DNA of 64,000 bases from Streptomyces caniscabiei (GTDB lineage Bacteria; Actinomycetota; Actinomycetes; Streptomycetales; Streptomycetaceae): NCBI RefSeq assembly GCF_014930365.1, contig NZ_JABXWI010000008.1, forward strand, positions 248,001-312,000, read 5' to 3'. The notes below the pieces were generated by a model, which was given only the letters and a program-made list of their open reading frames with translations, was not told the DNA's origin and searched no databases. Positions 43,149 through 51,265 of the stretch are shown here, piece after piece. The position numbers and the translations under genes are program-made. How positions within the stretch are numbered: position 1 is the first letter of the stretch; each line of letters starts with the position of its first letter.

Positions 43149-44015
43149 TCAGGACCTCGCGTCGGAGTGGCCGCCGGGGCCGAGGAGGCCTGTGGGTCGC
43201 AACGGGTGCTCGGATTCGAGGCGGGGGAGGGCGCGGCGGGTCGCGCGCAGGACGAGGGGTGGGATCGCGGCCCGGGCCAGCTGGGTCAGGCGGATCCAGC
43301 GCGGGATGTAGACGGCGGTGCGGCGCCGCTCGACGGCGTGGGCCAGACGGGCGGCGACGGTGTCGACGGGCTGCACGTGCCGGGCGGGCGGCGGCATGTG
43401 GGTGCGCAGCTCCCGTACGGCCGTGTACCGGTCGGCGTCGCGGATCAGTTCGGTGTCGGTCCAGCCGAGATAGGCGATGCCGACAGCCACACCATGGTGT
43501 GCCGTCTCGGCGCGCAGGGTGTGGGCGAACGCCTCGACCCCGGACTTGGACGCGCAGTACGCGCTCATCATGGGCGCGGCGCCGATGGAGGCCAGGGAGG
43601 CGATCTGCAGGTGGTACCCGGCGGTCCTCGTCAGGTCCGGCAGGAAGGTCCGGGCCGTCTGGGCGCTGCCGATCAGGTTGACGTCGATGATCCGCCGCCA
43701 GGCGGCGGGGTCCGACGCGGCGAAGGGGCCGCCCTCGGCGACGCCCGCGTTGGCCACGACGACCGAGGGTGGGCCGAGGCGCCCACGGATGGTCGCGGCG
43801 GCCTCGTCGAGAGCCTCACTGTCGGTGATGTCGACGCGGAGGGCAAGCGCCGGGCCGGGGAGGGCGGCGGCGGTCGCCTCCACAGCCGGTCCGTCGTGGT
43901 CGAGCAGGGCCAGGCGGGCGCCCCGGCGGGCGAGTCGGTGGGCCAGCGCCGCTCCGATGCCGCGTGCCGCTCCGGTCACGACGACGGTCCGGTCCACGAG
44001 TGGGCTGTCATCCAC
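43149..44015 (-). CDS. SDR family oxidoreductase
   Basis: The 288-residue enzyme has the cofactor motif TGAARGIG (residues about 13-20), VVANAGVAEGGPF, the catalytic serine in IASLASIG and YCASK (Tyr/Lys). It has an extended C-terminal region (about 225-288) like SDRs of the lipid/carotenoid-modifying type. It follows the FAD oxidoreductase gene on the same strand after 96 bases, which contain a 17-bp tandem repeat. A joint role with that oxidoreductase is likely but the substrate is unknown. ATG 44015 follows AGGAGGGA. Confidence 0.87.
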   Translation of the reverse strand: MDDSPLVDRTVVVTGAARGIGAALAHRLARRGARLALLDHDGPAVEATAAALPGPALALRVDITDSEALDEAAATIRGRLGPPSVVVANAGVAEGGPFAASDPAAWRRIIDVNLIGSAQTARTFLPDLTRTAGYHLQIASLASIGAAPMMSAYCASKSGVEAFAHTLRAETAHHGVAVGIAYLGWTDTELIRDADRYTAVRELRTHMPPPARHVQPVDTVAARLAHAVERRRTAVYIPRWIRLTQLARAAIPPLVLRATRRALPRLESEHPLRPTGLLGPGGHSDARS

Positions 44016-44040
44016 AGCGGATCCCTCCTTCCTCTTCCTG

Positions 44041-44108
44041 TCCCTCGTACGGGTCTGTTCCTCGTACGGACCTGCTCCTCATGCGGGGCCGTCCCTCGTC
44101 CGGGTCCG
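44041..44108. repeat. 17-bp tandem repeat, four copies, before SDR gene
   Basis: Four head-to-tail 17-bp units begin at 44041, 44058, 44075 and 44092 and share TCCTCGTACGGG-like sequence. Read on the minus strand each unit contains a GAGG[AG]A that resembles a ribosome-binding site. A fifth, more diverged unit may precede the first. It fills most of the leader between the oxidoreductase and SDR genes. Confidence 0.7.
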
Positions 44109-44111
44109 GCG

Positions 44112-45743
44112 TCACCGGCGGAGGCCGGGCTTCCGGCCCGTGCGGTCCCGGTGGGCGAGGGCGCGCTGGGCGCGGGTCAGGCCGGGCAGCCGGTGCCTGC
44201 GCAGTGCGGCGCGGGCGGCGTTGGCGCCGGGCGCGCCATGGACCCCGCCGCCGGGGTGGGCGGAGGCGGAGGCGAGGTAGAGCCCGTCCACGGGTGTCTC
44301 GGGGCGGCCGGTGCCGGGGGTGGGGCGGAAGACCAGCTGCTGGTGCAGGGCGGCGGTGCCGCCGTTGAGGGCGCCGCCGTACAGGTTGCGGTCGAGGGAC
44401 TGGAGGGTGGGCGGGGCCAGCACCCGCCGGGCGCGGATGCGGGAGCGGAAACCGGGCGCGAACCGCTCGACCTGGCGTTCGACGCGATCGGCCATCAGTT
44501 CCTGCTCGGTACGGTTCCACGTGCCCGTCAGGCCCTCGTCGCCCGCGTCGGACTTGATGACGTGCGGCACGTGCGTGTACGCCCAGGCGGCCTGGGTGCC
44601 CGGGGCCGAGCGGGAGGGGTCCGCGGTCGTCATCTGCCCGAACAGGGCGAAGGGGCGGTCGGGTACCTGGCCCATGGCGATCTGGGCGGCACAGCGGGTC
44701 AGTTCGTCGACCCCGTCGGCCAGATGGACGGTTCCGGCGCTCGCCGCCGCCTCGGCCCGCCAGGGCACGGGCCCGTCGCAGGCCCAGTCGACCTTGAAAG
44801 TGGCGAAGTCCCACTGGAAGCGCCTGAGGTCGGCCAGCACCTGGGAGGGAAGGTGTTCGGGGCCGACGAGTTCGCCGTAGAGGGCCGGTGCGGACACGTC
44901 CGCGAGGACGGCGTGGCGGGCGGTCACCGTCTCGCCGTCGGCGGTGAGCACTCCGGCGGCCCGCCCGTCGCGCACCAGGACCCGGCGGACGCGCTGCCCG
45001 CAACGGACCGCGCCGCCGCGCGCCCGCAGCCGGCCGACGAGGGCCGCCGTCAGGGCGCCGGCGCCGCCGGCCGGCACGGGGAAGCCGTACGTCTGCCCGA
45101 GCATGCACAGCAGCCAGCCGTAGCCGCCGCTGCCGGCGGCCTCCGGTGCGAGGTCGGCGTGCTGGGCGTTCCCGGCCAGCAGGAGTTTGCCGCCCTCGCC
45201 CCGGAACTCCTCGTCCCCCATCCGGCGCACCGGTGCCACCAGGGTGCGGGCCATCCGCAGGCCTCCGGCCGCCCTCAGCCGGACGGCGAGGCGGGCCGTG
45301 GCGCGCAGCGGCGGGAAGGGGGTGAAGAGCGCGTCCACGATGTCGGGGCCGAGGTGTTCCCAGGTCGCGTGCAGGCGCCTCCAGGCGTCCCCGTCGCCCG
45401 GGTGGAAGGTGTCGAGCGAGTCGGCGGTGACGTCGATGTCGCGGGAGAGCACCGCGCACCTGTCGTCGCCGAGGGGGTGGGCGAGGACGTGCGGGGCGTG
45501 GCTCCAGCGCAGGCCGTGCTCGTGGAGACGCAGACCGGCGAGGACCGGTGACGCGGCGGCCAGGGGATAGAAGGAGCTGAAGAGGTCGTTGACGAAGTCG
45601 GGATCGACCTCCCGGTCGTGGCGCACCGCGCCGCCGGGCTCGGGCTGTTCCTCCAGGACCTCGACGCTCCACCCGGCGTCGGCCAGCAGATTGGCGGCCA
45701 CCAGCCCGTTGGGGCCCGCGCCGACGACGACGGCGTCAGCCAT
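44112..45743 (-). CDS. FAD-dependent phytoene-desaturase-like oxidoreductase
   Basis: The 543-residue protein has an N-terminal FAD dinucleotide motif VVVGAGPNGLVAANLLADAGWSVEVLEEQPEPGG (residues 4-37) and a C-terminal DGLYLASASAHPGGGVHGAPGANAA, both typical of the CrtI/NAD(P)-like family. It also has LAGNAQHADLAPEAAGSGGYGW and VLADVSAPALY. These flavoproteins act on carotenoids or other hydrophobic substrates, but the true substrate is unknown. The start ATG 45743 overlaps the SRPBCC gene by eight bases, so the operon SRPBCC-oxidoreductase-SDR is translationally coupled. Confidence 0.88.
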   Translation of the reverse strand: MADAVVVGAGPNGLVAANLLADAGWSVEVLEEQPEPGGAVRHDREVDPDFVNDLFSSFYPLAAASPVLAGLRLHEHGLRWSHAPHVLAHPLGDDRCAVLSRDIDVTADSLDTFHPGDGDAWRRLHATWEHLGPDIVDALFTPFPPLRATARLAVRLRAAGGLRMARTLVAPVRRMGDEEFRGEGGKLLLAGNAQHADLAPEAAGSGGYGWLLCMLGQTYGFPVPAGGAGALTAALVGRLRARGGAVRCGQRVRRVLVRDGRAAGVLTADGETVTARHAVLADVSAPALYGELVGPEHLPSQVLADLRRFQWDFATFKVDWACDGPVPWRAEAAASAGTVHLADGVDELTRCAAQIAMGQVPDRPFALFGQMTTADPSRSAPGTQAAWAYTHVPHVIKSDAGDEGLTGTWNRTEQELMADRVERQVERFAPGFRSRIRARRVLAPPTLQSLDRNLYGGALNGGTAALHQQLVFRPTPGTGRPETPVDGLYLASASAHPGGGVHGAPGANAARAALRRHRLPGLTRAQRALAHRDRTGRKPGLRR

Positions 45744-46272
45744 GGCCGTCGGCGCCGCCGTGCGCCGCGGCCCCGTGCGGCTGTCGCGGGCTCGCGGAGC
45801 GCCCTGCCCCGGCCGCCGCCCGGGGCTCCCGCTCGGGCGTGCCCTCGGCCTCGCAGAGCCGGGCGAGCCGGGCGAGCATCGTGCGGTGCCGCAGTTGGAT
45901 CACCGCCTCCACACCCACGTTGTGCAGTTTTCCGCCCACTCCCTGCAACGGGTGCTCGTCCGCGATCACCAGGCAGTACGGCCCCCAGGGGCGCAGCTGG
46001 ACGGAGATCCGCGCGGTCCCCAGCACCCCGGCCCGGGCCTCCAGGCCCAGCTCGACGCCCTCCTCGCAGTACCGGACGACCGTCTCGTTGCCCAGTCGCA
46101 CGGGGCCCACCCGGATCTCGTAGGCGATCGCCGAACCGACCTGCGGCCACTGTCCCCGTACCGGCTCGGAGGCCGAGGTCCCGACGACCCACTCCGCGTA
46201 CCGGCTGCCGTCCGCGAGGACGTCCCACACGGTCCGCGGGCTCACCTTGATCAGACGATGCCGTACCGCCAT
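45736..46272 (-). CDS. SRPBCC family (polyketide cyclase/dehydrase-like) protein
   Basis: The 178-residue product has an N-terminal START-like fold (1-145): HRLIKVSPRTVWDVLADGSRYAEWVVGTSASEP, then VRLGNETVVRYCEEGVELGLEARAG and a terminal helix VIQLRHRTMLARLARLCE. The last 35 residues are an Ala/Gly/His-rich tail. Such domains bind hydrophobic ligands. It is the first gene of an operon with an FAD oxidoreductase and an SDR. GGAGGTG precedes ATG 46272, and just upstream is a very stable inverted repeat (46286-46326). Confidence 0.82.
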   Translation of the reverse strand: MAVRHRLIKVSPRTVWDVLADGSRYAEWVVGTSASEPVRGQWPQVGSAIAYEIRVGPVRLGNETVVRYCEEGVELGLEARAGVLGTARISVQLRPWGPYCLVIADEHPLQGVGGKLHNVGVEAVIQLRHRTMLARLARLCEAEGTPEREPRAAAGAGRSASPRQPHGAAAHGGADGHG

Positions 46273-46285
46273 GCCGCACCTCCAG

Positions 46286-46326
46286 GCCGTCCGGGCACTC
46301 GGTCGACGGCCGAGTGCCCGGACGGC
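46286..46326. promoter_or_regulatory. 17-bp-arm inverted repeat in divergent promoter region
   Basis: Perfect 17-bp arms, GCCGTCCGGGCACTCGG at 46286-46302 and its complement at 46310-46326, surround TCGACGG. It ends 14 bases before the SRPBCC start codon. As an RNA hairpin it would sit directly before the ribosome-binding site of that gene. It could also be an operator for the divergent SRPBCC and amidohydrolase genes. Confidence 0.7.
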
Positions 46327-46425
46327 GCCGAACCACACCAGGCACCCGCGCCGGCGCGACGCAGTCGCGGCGGGAGGGGAGCTTCCGGGCGCGGGGGTGG
46401 ACCGGGCGCGTCGCCGGAGCCGATC

Positions 46426-47328
46426 ATGGCCCCCATGAGTGACATGCCCGTCGGGGAGGAAGCCGCCGAGATCCGCCGGTTCTGGGAGGCGCTCTCCCTG
46501 CCCGGACTCGTCGACGTCCACACGCACTTCATGCCCGAGCGGGTCCTGCGCAAGGTGTGGGAGTACTTCGACGGGCTCGGACCGCTGACCGGCGGGATGG
46601 AGTGGCCGATCACCTACCGGCACGAGGAGGCCCGACGGGCCGCCCTGCTCAGGGAGTTCGGTGTACGGGCCTTCACCGCGATGCTGTACCCGCACAAGCC
46701 GGGCATGGCCCGGTGGCTGAACGGCTGGGCGGCCGACTTCGCCGGCCGCACCCCCGACTGTCTGCACACCGCGACCCTGTATCCGGAGCCGGGCGTCGAG
46801 GCGTACGTCCGGGACGCCGTCGAGGCGGGAGCGCGCGTCTTCAAGGCCCACGTGCAGGTGGGGGCGTACGACCCCGCCGACGAACTCCTCGATCCGGCCT
46901 GGGGGCTGCTCGCCGAGGCCGGGGTCCCCGTGGTGATCCACTGTGGTTCCGGGCCCGCCCCCGGCAAGCACACCGGCCCCGAGCCGATCGCCCGGGTGCT
47001 GGCCCGGCACCCCCGGCTGCGGCTGGTCGTCGCCCACATGGGGATGCCCGAGTACGAGGACTTCTTCGGTCTGGCCGAGCGGCACGGGGAGGTGCGGCTG
47101 GACACCACGATGGCGTTCACCGACTTCAGCGAGGGGTTCATGCCGTTCCCCCGCCGGGCCCTGCCCCGGCTGGCGGCCCTCGGCGACCGGGTCCTCCTCG
47201 GCTCCGACTTCCCCAACCTGCCCTATCCGTACGTGCACCAGCTCCACGCGCTGGAGCGCCTGGGCCTCGGTGACGAGTGGCTGCGGGCGGTGTGCCACGA
47301 CAACGCGGCGGAGCTGTTCGCGCTGTAG
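46426..47328 (+). CDS. Amidohydrolase family protein
   Basis: The 300-residue protein is an amidohydrolase-2-type TIM-barrel enzyme. Metal ligands are in DVHTHFMPE (about residue 27), FKAHVQVG, VIHCGSG, VVAHMG and LLGSDFPNLPYPY (Asp near the end). Families of this type decarboxylate or hydrolyse aromatic and other small acids. ATG 46426 follows GGAG at seven bases; an ATG at 46435 also exists. It is divergent from the SRPBCC operon and 64 bases before an ArsR gene with its own promoter. Confidence 0.86.
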   Translation: MAPMSDMPVGEEAAEIRRFWEALSLPGLVDVHTHFMPERVLRKVWEYFDGLGPLTGGMEWPITYRHEEARRAALLREFGVRAFTAMLYPHKPGMARWLNGWAADFAGRTPDCLHTATLYPEPGVEAYVRDAVEAGARVFKAHVQVGAYDPADELLDPAWGLLAEAGVPVVIHCGSGPAPGKHTGPEPIARVLARHPRLRLVVAHMGMPEYEDFFGLAERHGEVRLDTTMAFTDFSEGFMPFPRRALPRLAALGDRVLLGSDFPNLPYPYVHQLHALERLGLGDEWLRAVCHDNAAELFAL

Positions 47329-47356
47329 ACCCGGCGGGAGGGGCCTCGGCCGGCGC

Positions 47357-47386
47357 TTGATAGGCAAGTGGTTACTTGCCTATGCT
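47357..47386 (+). promoter_or_regulatory. Promoter with ArsR operator in the spacer
   Basis: TTGATA at 47357-47362 and TATGCT at 47381-47386 form a -35/-10 pair with an 18-base spacer. The perfect palindrome ATAGGCAAGT-GGTT-ACTTGCCTAT (47360-47383) fills the spacer and touches both elements, so bound repressor would exclude polymerase. Transcription would begin near GTG 47393, giving a leaderless message. Confidence 0.72.
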
Positions 47387-47392
47387 GGGGGT

Positions 47393-47698
47393 GTGGCCGA
47401 CGACCTGTTCAAAGCCCTGGCCGACCCCACGCGCCGCGTCATCCTCGACGAGCTCACCGAGAAGTCCGGGCAGACACTGTTCGAGATCTGTTCCCGCCTG
47501 AGCATGAAGCATCAGCTCGGGATCTCGCGTCAGGCGGTCTCCCAGCACCTGGCCGTGCTGGAGTCCGCGGGACTCGTCGAGACCCGACGGGAGGGCCGCT
47601 ACAAATTCCATGACATCGACACGACCCCACTGCGGCGGATAACCGAGCGGTGGCCCGTGACCGACACCTCCGGACAGCGCCAGGAGAACACCCCATGA
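47393..47698 (+). CDS. ArsR-family transcriptional repressor
   Basis: The 101-residue winged-helix protein matches ArsR regulators, with DLFKALADPTRRVILDELTEKSGQTLFEICSRL, the recognition helix LGISRQAVSQHLAVLESAGLVETRREGRYKFHDI. It has no cysteine metal-site cluster, so it probably senses something other than metals, or works constitutively. GTG 47393 is the start. It overlaps the following VOC gene by four bases (ATGA). Its own operator is very likely the palindrome at 47360-47383. Confidence 0.88.
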   Translation: MADDLFKALADPTRRVILDELTEKSGQTLFEICSRLSMKHQLGISRQAVSQHLAVLESAGLVETRREGRYKFHDIDTTPLRRITERWPVTDTSGQRQENTP

Positions 47699-48087
47699 AG
47701 ATCCATCTGACCAGCGTCTTCGTCGACGACCAGGCCAGGGCCGAGCAGTTCTACACCGGGATCCTGGGCTTCGTGAAGAAGCACGACGTCCCGGTGGGCG
47801 AGAAGGACCGCTGGCTGACCGTGGTCTCGCCCGACGAGCCCGACGGCACCGAACTCCTCCTGGAGCCCGCCGGTCATCCGGCCGCCAGGACCTACCGGGA
47901 CGCTCTCGTCGAGGACGGCATCCCCCTCGCCCAGTTCGCCGTCGACGACGTGCGCGCGGAGTACGAGCGGCTGCGCGGACTCGGTGTGCGCTTCGTCCAG
48001 GAGCCCGTGGAGATGGGCCCCGTCACCACCGCCGTCTTCGACGACACCTGCGGCAACCTGATCCAGATCGCGACGCAGCCGAAGTAG
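47695..48087 (+). CDS. VOC/glyoxalase-fold protein
   Basis: The 130-residue protein follows the vicinal-oxygen-chelate pattern: IHLTSVFVDDQARAEQFYTGILGFVKKHDVPVGEKDRWLTVV and the later half FAVDDVRAEYERLRGLGVRFVQEPVEMGPVTTAVFDDTCGNLIQI. Histidine/glutamate metal ligands of the typical pattern are only partly evident. The pair ArsR-VOC is common in Streptomyces and may respond to a toxic small molecule. It is translationally coupled to the arsR gene (ATGA). Confidence 0.87.
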   Translation: MKIHLTSVFVDDQARAEQFYTGILGFVKKHDVPVGEKDRWLTVVSPDEPDGTELLLEPAGHPAARTYRDALVEDGIPLAQFAVDDVRAEYERLRGLGVRFVQEPVEMGPVTTAVFDDTCGNLIQIATQPK

Positions 48088-48198
48088 AGCGTCCGCCGCT
48101 GGTCATCGACCTGGGCGGGGCGGGCGACGCCTTGGTGGGAGGGTGCCGGTGCGGCATGCTCCACTGCGTCGACCGCCCCGCCAGTCCGACGGCCGGCC

Positions 48199-49917
48199 TC
48201 AGGCGGGTGATCCGGTGACGGTGCCGCCCGACTTGGTGACGTGGTACGTCGCCTTCGCACCGCTCCAGAAGTGGAAGGTGAGCGTCACCCGGGAGTTCTC
48301 CCGCAGGGAGGTGAAGAACTCGGCCGTCAGCTTGATGGCGTCGTCGGTGTAGGCCGAGAACGCGGTGTCCCACTGCTGGTACGAGGTCCAGTTCGCCGGG
48401 CCCGCGTTGCTCCCGTCGTCGTACCGGGCCTCCATGGTGGCGAGCCGGTCGCCCCGGAACCGGGTCGGGACGGACAGACCGGTGGTGCTGCCGGAGGCGG
48501 CCGAGAGCTCCGGGCTGTCGGCGGTGATCACATCGATCCGCCAGGGCACGCCCCGGGAGAACCGCGCCTCCAGCGTCGCGTTGACCCCGTACGCACGGTC
48601 GCCGGCCAGCTGGGTCAGCGCGGTGGCCGTCAGGGTGAGCCGGTCGCCGGAGAGCGTGTAGTCCCGGCCCTGGACGAGGTTGCGGGAGCCGTGGCGCAGC
48701 CCCTGGAAGTCGGTGCCGTTCGGGTTGAGGGTGAGCTCCTCGGCGGTGATGGCACTCGACCGCGGCAGGAACACCTCGTCGCTGGAGGCGGTCCCGGAAC
48801 GGGTGGTCCAGCTCGACTTGATCTGCCCGAACAGCTCCGCGTCGCGCCACTGGAGGGTGTTGCGGTTCAGGAACTGACCTGCGTCCCACAGCATGGTGGT
48901 GAAACTCTTGCGGCGGGCGTAGTCGCCCAGGAACTCGAAGTACTTGCGCTGCTCTCCCCGTTGGATGATGCCGGGACGGTTGTGGTCGTAGGCCAGCAGG
49001 GCGTACTCGCCGATGACGACGGGGATGCCGCGCGCGGTGAACGCGGCGTGCACACGGTCGAAGGTGGCGGTGAGGTCCTGCTCCGAGGTGGCGTCGAACC
49101 GGGTGTACCCGGCGATGTTCACACTGAACGGCCACCAGCCGTAGAAGTGGACCGTCGTGGCCACCATGGGGTCGCGCAGCGCCGCCAGTTCGGCGGCCAG
49201 CGCGTCGAGGCGGCCCTGGTCGGCGTTGGTGTACAGGGTGGGCAGCACGAGCAGCCGGTTCGCGTTGCCGCCGCCGGAGTCGCGGACGATGCGGTGGAAG
49301 ACCCTGTTCAGCTCGGCCAGCAGCCGGTAGTTCTCGTCGTCGCCGGAGGTGTTCGAGAACGTGGGCTCGTTGATGCTCTCCAGTGCCAGCCGGGGCGACC
49401 TGTCGCGGAACTCCGCCGCTATCTGCGTCCAGGTGGCGCGGTAGCGGGCGAGGACGGCGTCATGGTCGCCGGAGAGGGTGTTGACCCACATCCAGGAGTC
49501 GTGGTGCATGTTCAGCAGCACGTACAGGTTCTCGTCCAGCGCCAGGTCGACGACCTGGCGCACCTTCGCCATCCAGGCCGCGTCGATCCTGTAGTCGGGG
49601 GCGCCGCCCTGGTGGATGCCCCAGGTGACGGGCAGGCGGATGCTCTTGAAGCCCTGCGACCTGACCTTCTGGAAGAGGGCCCGGGTCACCGGGGGGTTGC
49701 CCCAGGACGTCTCGTCGGGGATGGCGTCGTAGGTGTTGCCCAGATTCCATCCCGGCTGCATGGCCGCCACCGCGCTGCGGGCGGCGGGGGAACTGGCCGG
49801 GGGGACGGGCGGATCGGCGGCCCGTGCGTTGGCGGGCATCAGCGGGAGCAGGACGAGCGCCAGGAGCAGCGCCGTCAGTGCGCTTGCGAGTCGTCCGCCT
49901 GCGAGTCTTCTCGTCAT
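48199..49917 (-). CDS. Secreted GH5 endoglucanase with X2 and CBM46-like domains
   Basis: The 572-residue protein has a signal peptide (LTALLLALVLLPLMPANARAA), a GH5_4-like catalytic domain (about 45-365) and a C-terminal tail. In the catalytic domain the acid/base is in LESINEPTFSN (about residue 184) and the nucleophile in VVIGEYALL (about 302). The tail is an X2-like Ig module (about 375-455) and a CBM46-like module (about 470-572). GH5_4-X2-CBM46 enzymes act on beta-1,4/1,3-glucans and xyloglucan in Bacillus. ATG 49917 follows AAAGG. The palindrome at 49997-50005 implies control by the divergent LacI gene. Confidence 0.88.
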   Translation of the reverse strand: MTRRLAGGRLASALTALLLALVLLPLMPANARAADPPVPPASSPAARSAVAAMQPGWNLGNTYDAIPDETSWGNPPVTRALFQKVRSQGFKSIRLPVTWGIHQGGAPDYRIDAAWMAKVRQVVDLALDENLYVLLNMHHDSWMWVNTLSGDHDAVLARYRATWTQIAAEFRDRSPRLALESINEPTFSNTSGDDENYRLLAELNRVFHRIVRDSGGGNANRLLVLPTLYTNADQGRLDALAAELAALRDPMVATTVHFYGWWPFSVNIAGYTRFDATSEQDLTATFDRVHAAFTARGIPVVIGEYALLAYDHNRPGIIQRGEQRKYFEFLGDYARRKSFTTMLWDAGQFLNRNTLQWRDAELFGQIKSSWTTRSGTASSDEVFLPRSSAITAEELTLNPNGTDFQGLRHGSRNLVQGRDYTLSGDRLTLTATALTQLAGDRAYGVNATLEARFSRGVPWRIDVITADSPELSAASGSTTGLSVPTRFRGDRLATMEARYDDGSNAGPANWTSYQQWDTAFSAYTDDAIKLTAEFFTSLRENSRVTLTFHFWSGAKATYHVTKSGGTVTGSPA

Positions 49918-49996
49918 CACGTGCACCTTTTGAAGTGGGGGTGTGCGACGCGTGGGACCGGCCCGGGGGCCGGGAGATGCGAACTCGGGAGAGAAA

Positions 49997-50005
49997 GAAA
50001 GTTTC
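49997..50005. promoter_or_regulatory. LacI-type operator between GH5 and lacI
   Basis: GAAAGTTTC (GAAACTTTC on the other strand) at 49997-50005 is flanked by wider symmetry, GAGAGAAA and TTTCTCTC. It lies 80 bases before the GH5 start and 72 bases before the lacI start, so it may regulate both directions. Confidence 0.65.
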
Positions 50006-50076
50006 TCTCTCAGCGGCGGAGAAATTAACATGGGGACGCGTCGGAGACCACAGTCGCGGCGACACGAGATGCCAGA

Positions 50077-51180
50077 ATGAACCGGGGACAACCAGCAGAC
50101 GGGCAGGCGATCTTGGCGGAGCACACGGCCGACGGGCCGCCGGACGGCGACGACGGACAGGGCGACACGTCCCGGCCGGTCACGATCGCGTTCATCGCCG
50201 AGTCGGCGGGGGTGTCGGTCCCCACCGTCTCCAAGGTGATCAACGGCAGGTCGGGCGTCTCCCCGGACACCCGCGCCCGCGTCGAGGAACTGGTCGACCG
50301 GTACGGCTACCGCAAGCCGACCGGCGCCCAGCGCAACAACGTCGTGGAGCTGGTGTTCCGCGAGCTGGAGCACCTGTGGGCGGCCGAGATCATCCGGGGT
50401 GTCGAGCGGGTCGCCCGCCGCCATCGCGTGGGCGTCATGGTCTCCGAGTTCGGCCTGCACGACTCGGACCCGCTCACCTGGGACGACACCGTCTCCCGGC
50501 GGCCGAACTGCGTCCTGTCCGTGGCCCAGCTGTCCGAGGCCGAGCGGGCGCAACTCACCGCCAAGGGCATCCCGTTCGTCGTCTTCGACCCGGCCACGGA
50601 ACTGCCCGACGACGTCCCGTTCGTCGGCGCCACCAACTGGTCCGGCGGCCGGGCCGCGACCCGTCACCTCACCGAACTCGGCCACCGCCGCATCGCGATG
50701 ATCGCCGGACCGCGGGACCAGCTGTACTGCTGCGCCCGCCTGGACGGCTACCGCTCCGCGATGGAGGCCGCCGGCCTGCCGGTCGACCCGGAACTCGTCG
50801 TGCACGCCCCCCTCACCGGTGAGGACGGACAGCGCGCGGCGCGTTCCCTGCTGGCCCTGCCCGACCGTCCGACGGCGATCTTCACCACCAACGACCTCCA
50901 GGCGCTCGGCGTCTACCAGGCGGCACGCGAGGCGGGACTGCGGATCCCCGACGACCTGAGCGTCGTCGGATTCGACGACCTGCCGGTCGTGGCCTGGGTC
51001 GACCCGCCCCTGACCACCGTGCACCAGCCCCTGACCGAGATGGCCGTGGCCGCGACCGAACTGGCGCTCACGCTCGGCCGGGGCGAGCGGGCCCCCCAGG
51101 CCGGGCTGGAGATCGCGACGACCCTGACGGTCCGGGCCAGCACCGCTCCGCCCCCGGAGGCCGACCGGAGAGGCCATTGA
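50077..51180 (+). CDS. LacI-family regulator of polysaccharide genes
   Basis: The 367-residue protein has a LacI helix-turn-helix (about residues 36-85, ITIA-like segment TIAFIAESAGVSVPTVSKVINGRSGVSPDTRARVEELV) and a periplasmic-binding-like domain with FVVFDPATEL, GATNWSGGRAATRHL and FTTNDLQALGVYQAAR. The N-terminal 30 residues are an acidic/glycine-rich extension. It lies between a secreted GH5 gene and a GH43 gene; the same palindrome occurs before both. It resembles the xylan/cellulose regulators of Streptomyces (BxlR/XlnR type), though the inducer is unknown. Confidence 0.88.
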   Translation: MNRGQPADGQAILAEHTADGPPDGDDGQGDTSRPVTIAFIAESAGVSVPTVSKVINGRSGVSPDTRARVEELVDRYGYRKPTGAQRNNVVELVFRELEHLWAAEIIRGVERVARRHRVGVMVSEFGLHDSDPLTWDDTVSRRPNCVLSVAQLSEAERAQLTAKGIPFVVFDPATELPDDVPFVGATNWSGGRAATRHLTELGHRRIAMIAGPRDQLYCCARLDGYRSAMEAAGLPVDPELVVHAPLTGEDGQRAARSLLALPDRPTAIFTTNDLQALGVYQAAREAGLRIPDDLSVVGFDDLPVVAWVDPPLTTVHQPLTEMAVAATELALTLGRGERAPQAGLEIATTLTVRASTAPPPEADRRGH

Positions 51181-51211
51181 CCGTCCGGACGACCCTCACT
51201 AGCCTGCTCAA

Positions 51212-51241
51212 GAAACTTTCCACAGCAGCAGAGAAACTTTC
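51212..51241 (+). promoter_or_regulatory. Double LacI-type operator before GH43
   Basis: GAAACTTTC occurs at 51212-51220 and again at 51233-51241, with centres 21 bases apart, two helical turns. Both are directly upstream of the GH43 ribosome-binding site. This arrangement suits cooperative binding by a LacI dimer pair. Confidence 0.7.
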
Positions 51242-51265
51242 GTAACTGCGAAAGGACCCCTGAGG

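Noticed and set aside
48114-48182. Arms GGCGGGGCGG and CCGCCCCGCC between the VOC and GH5 genes.
   Set aside because: Simple G/C runs with a 49-base loop can occur by chance in this composition; not strong enough to call a terminator.
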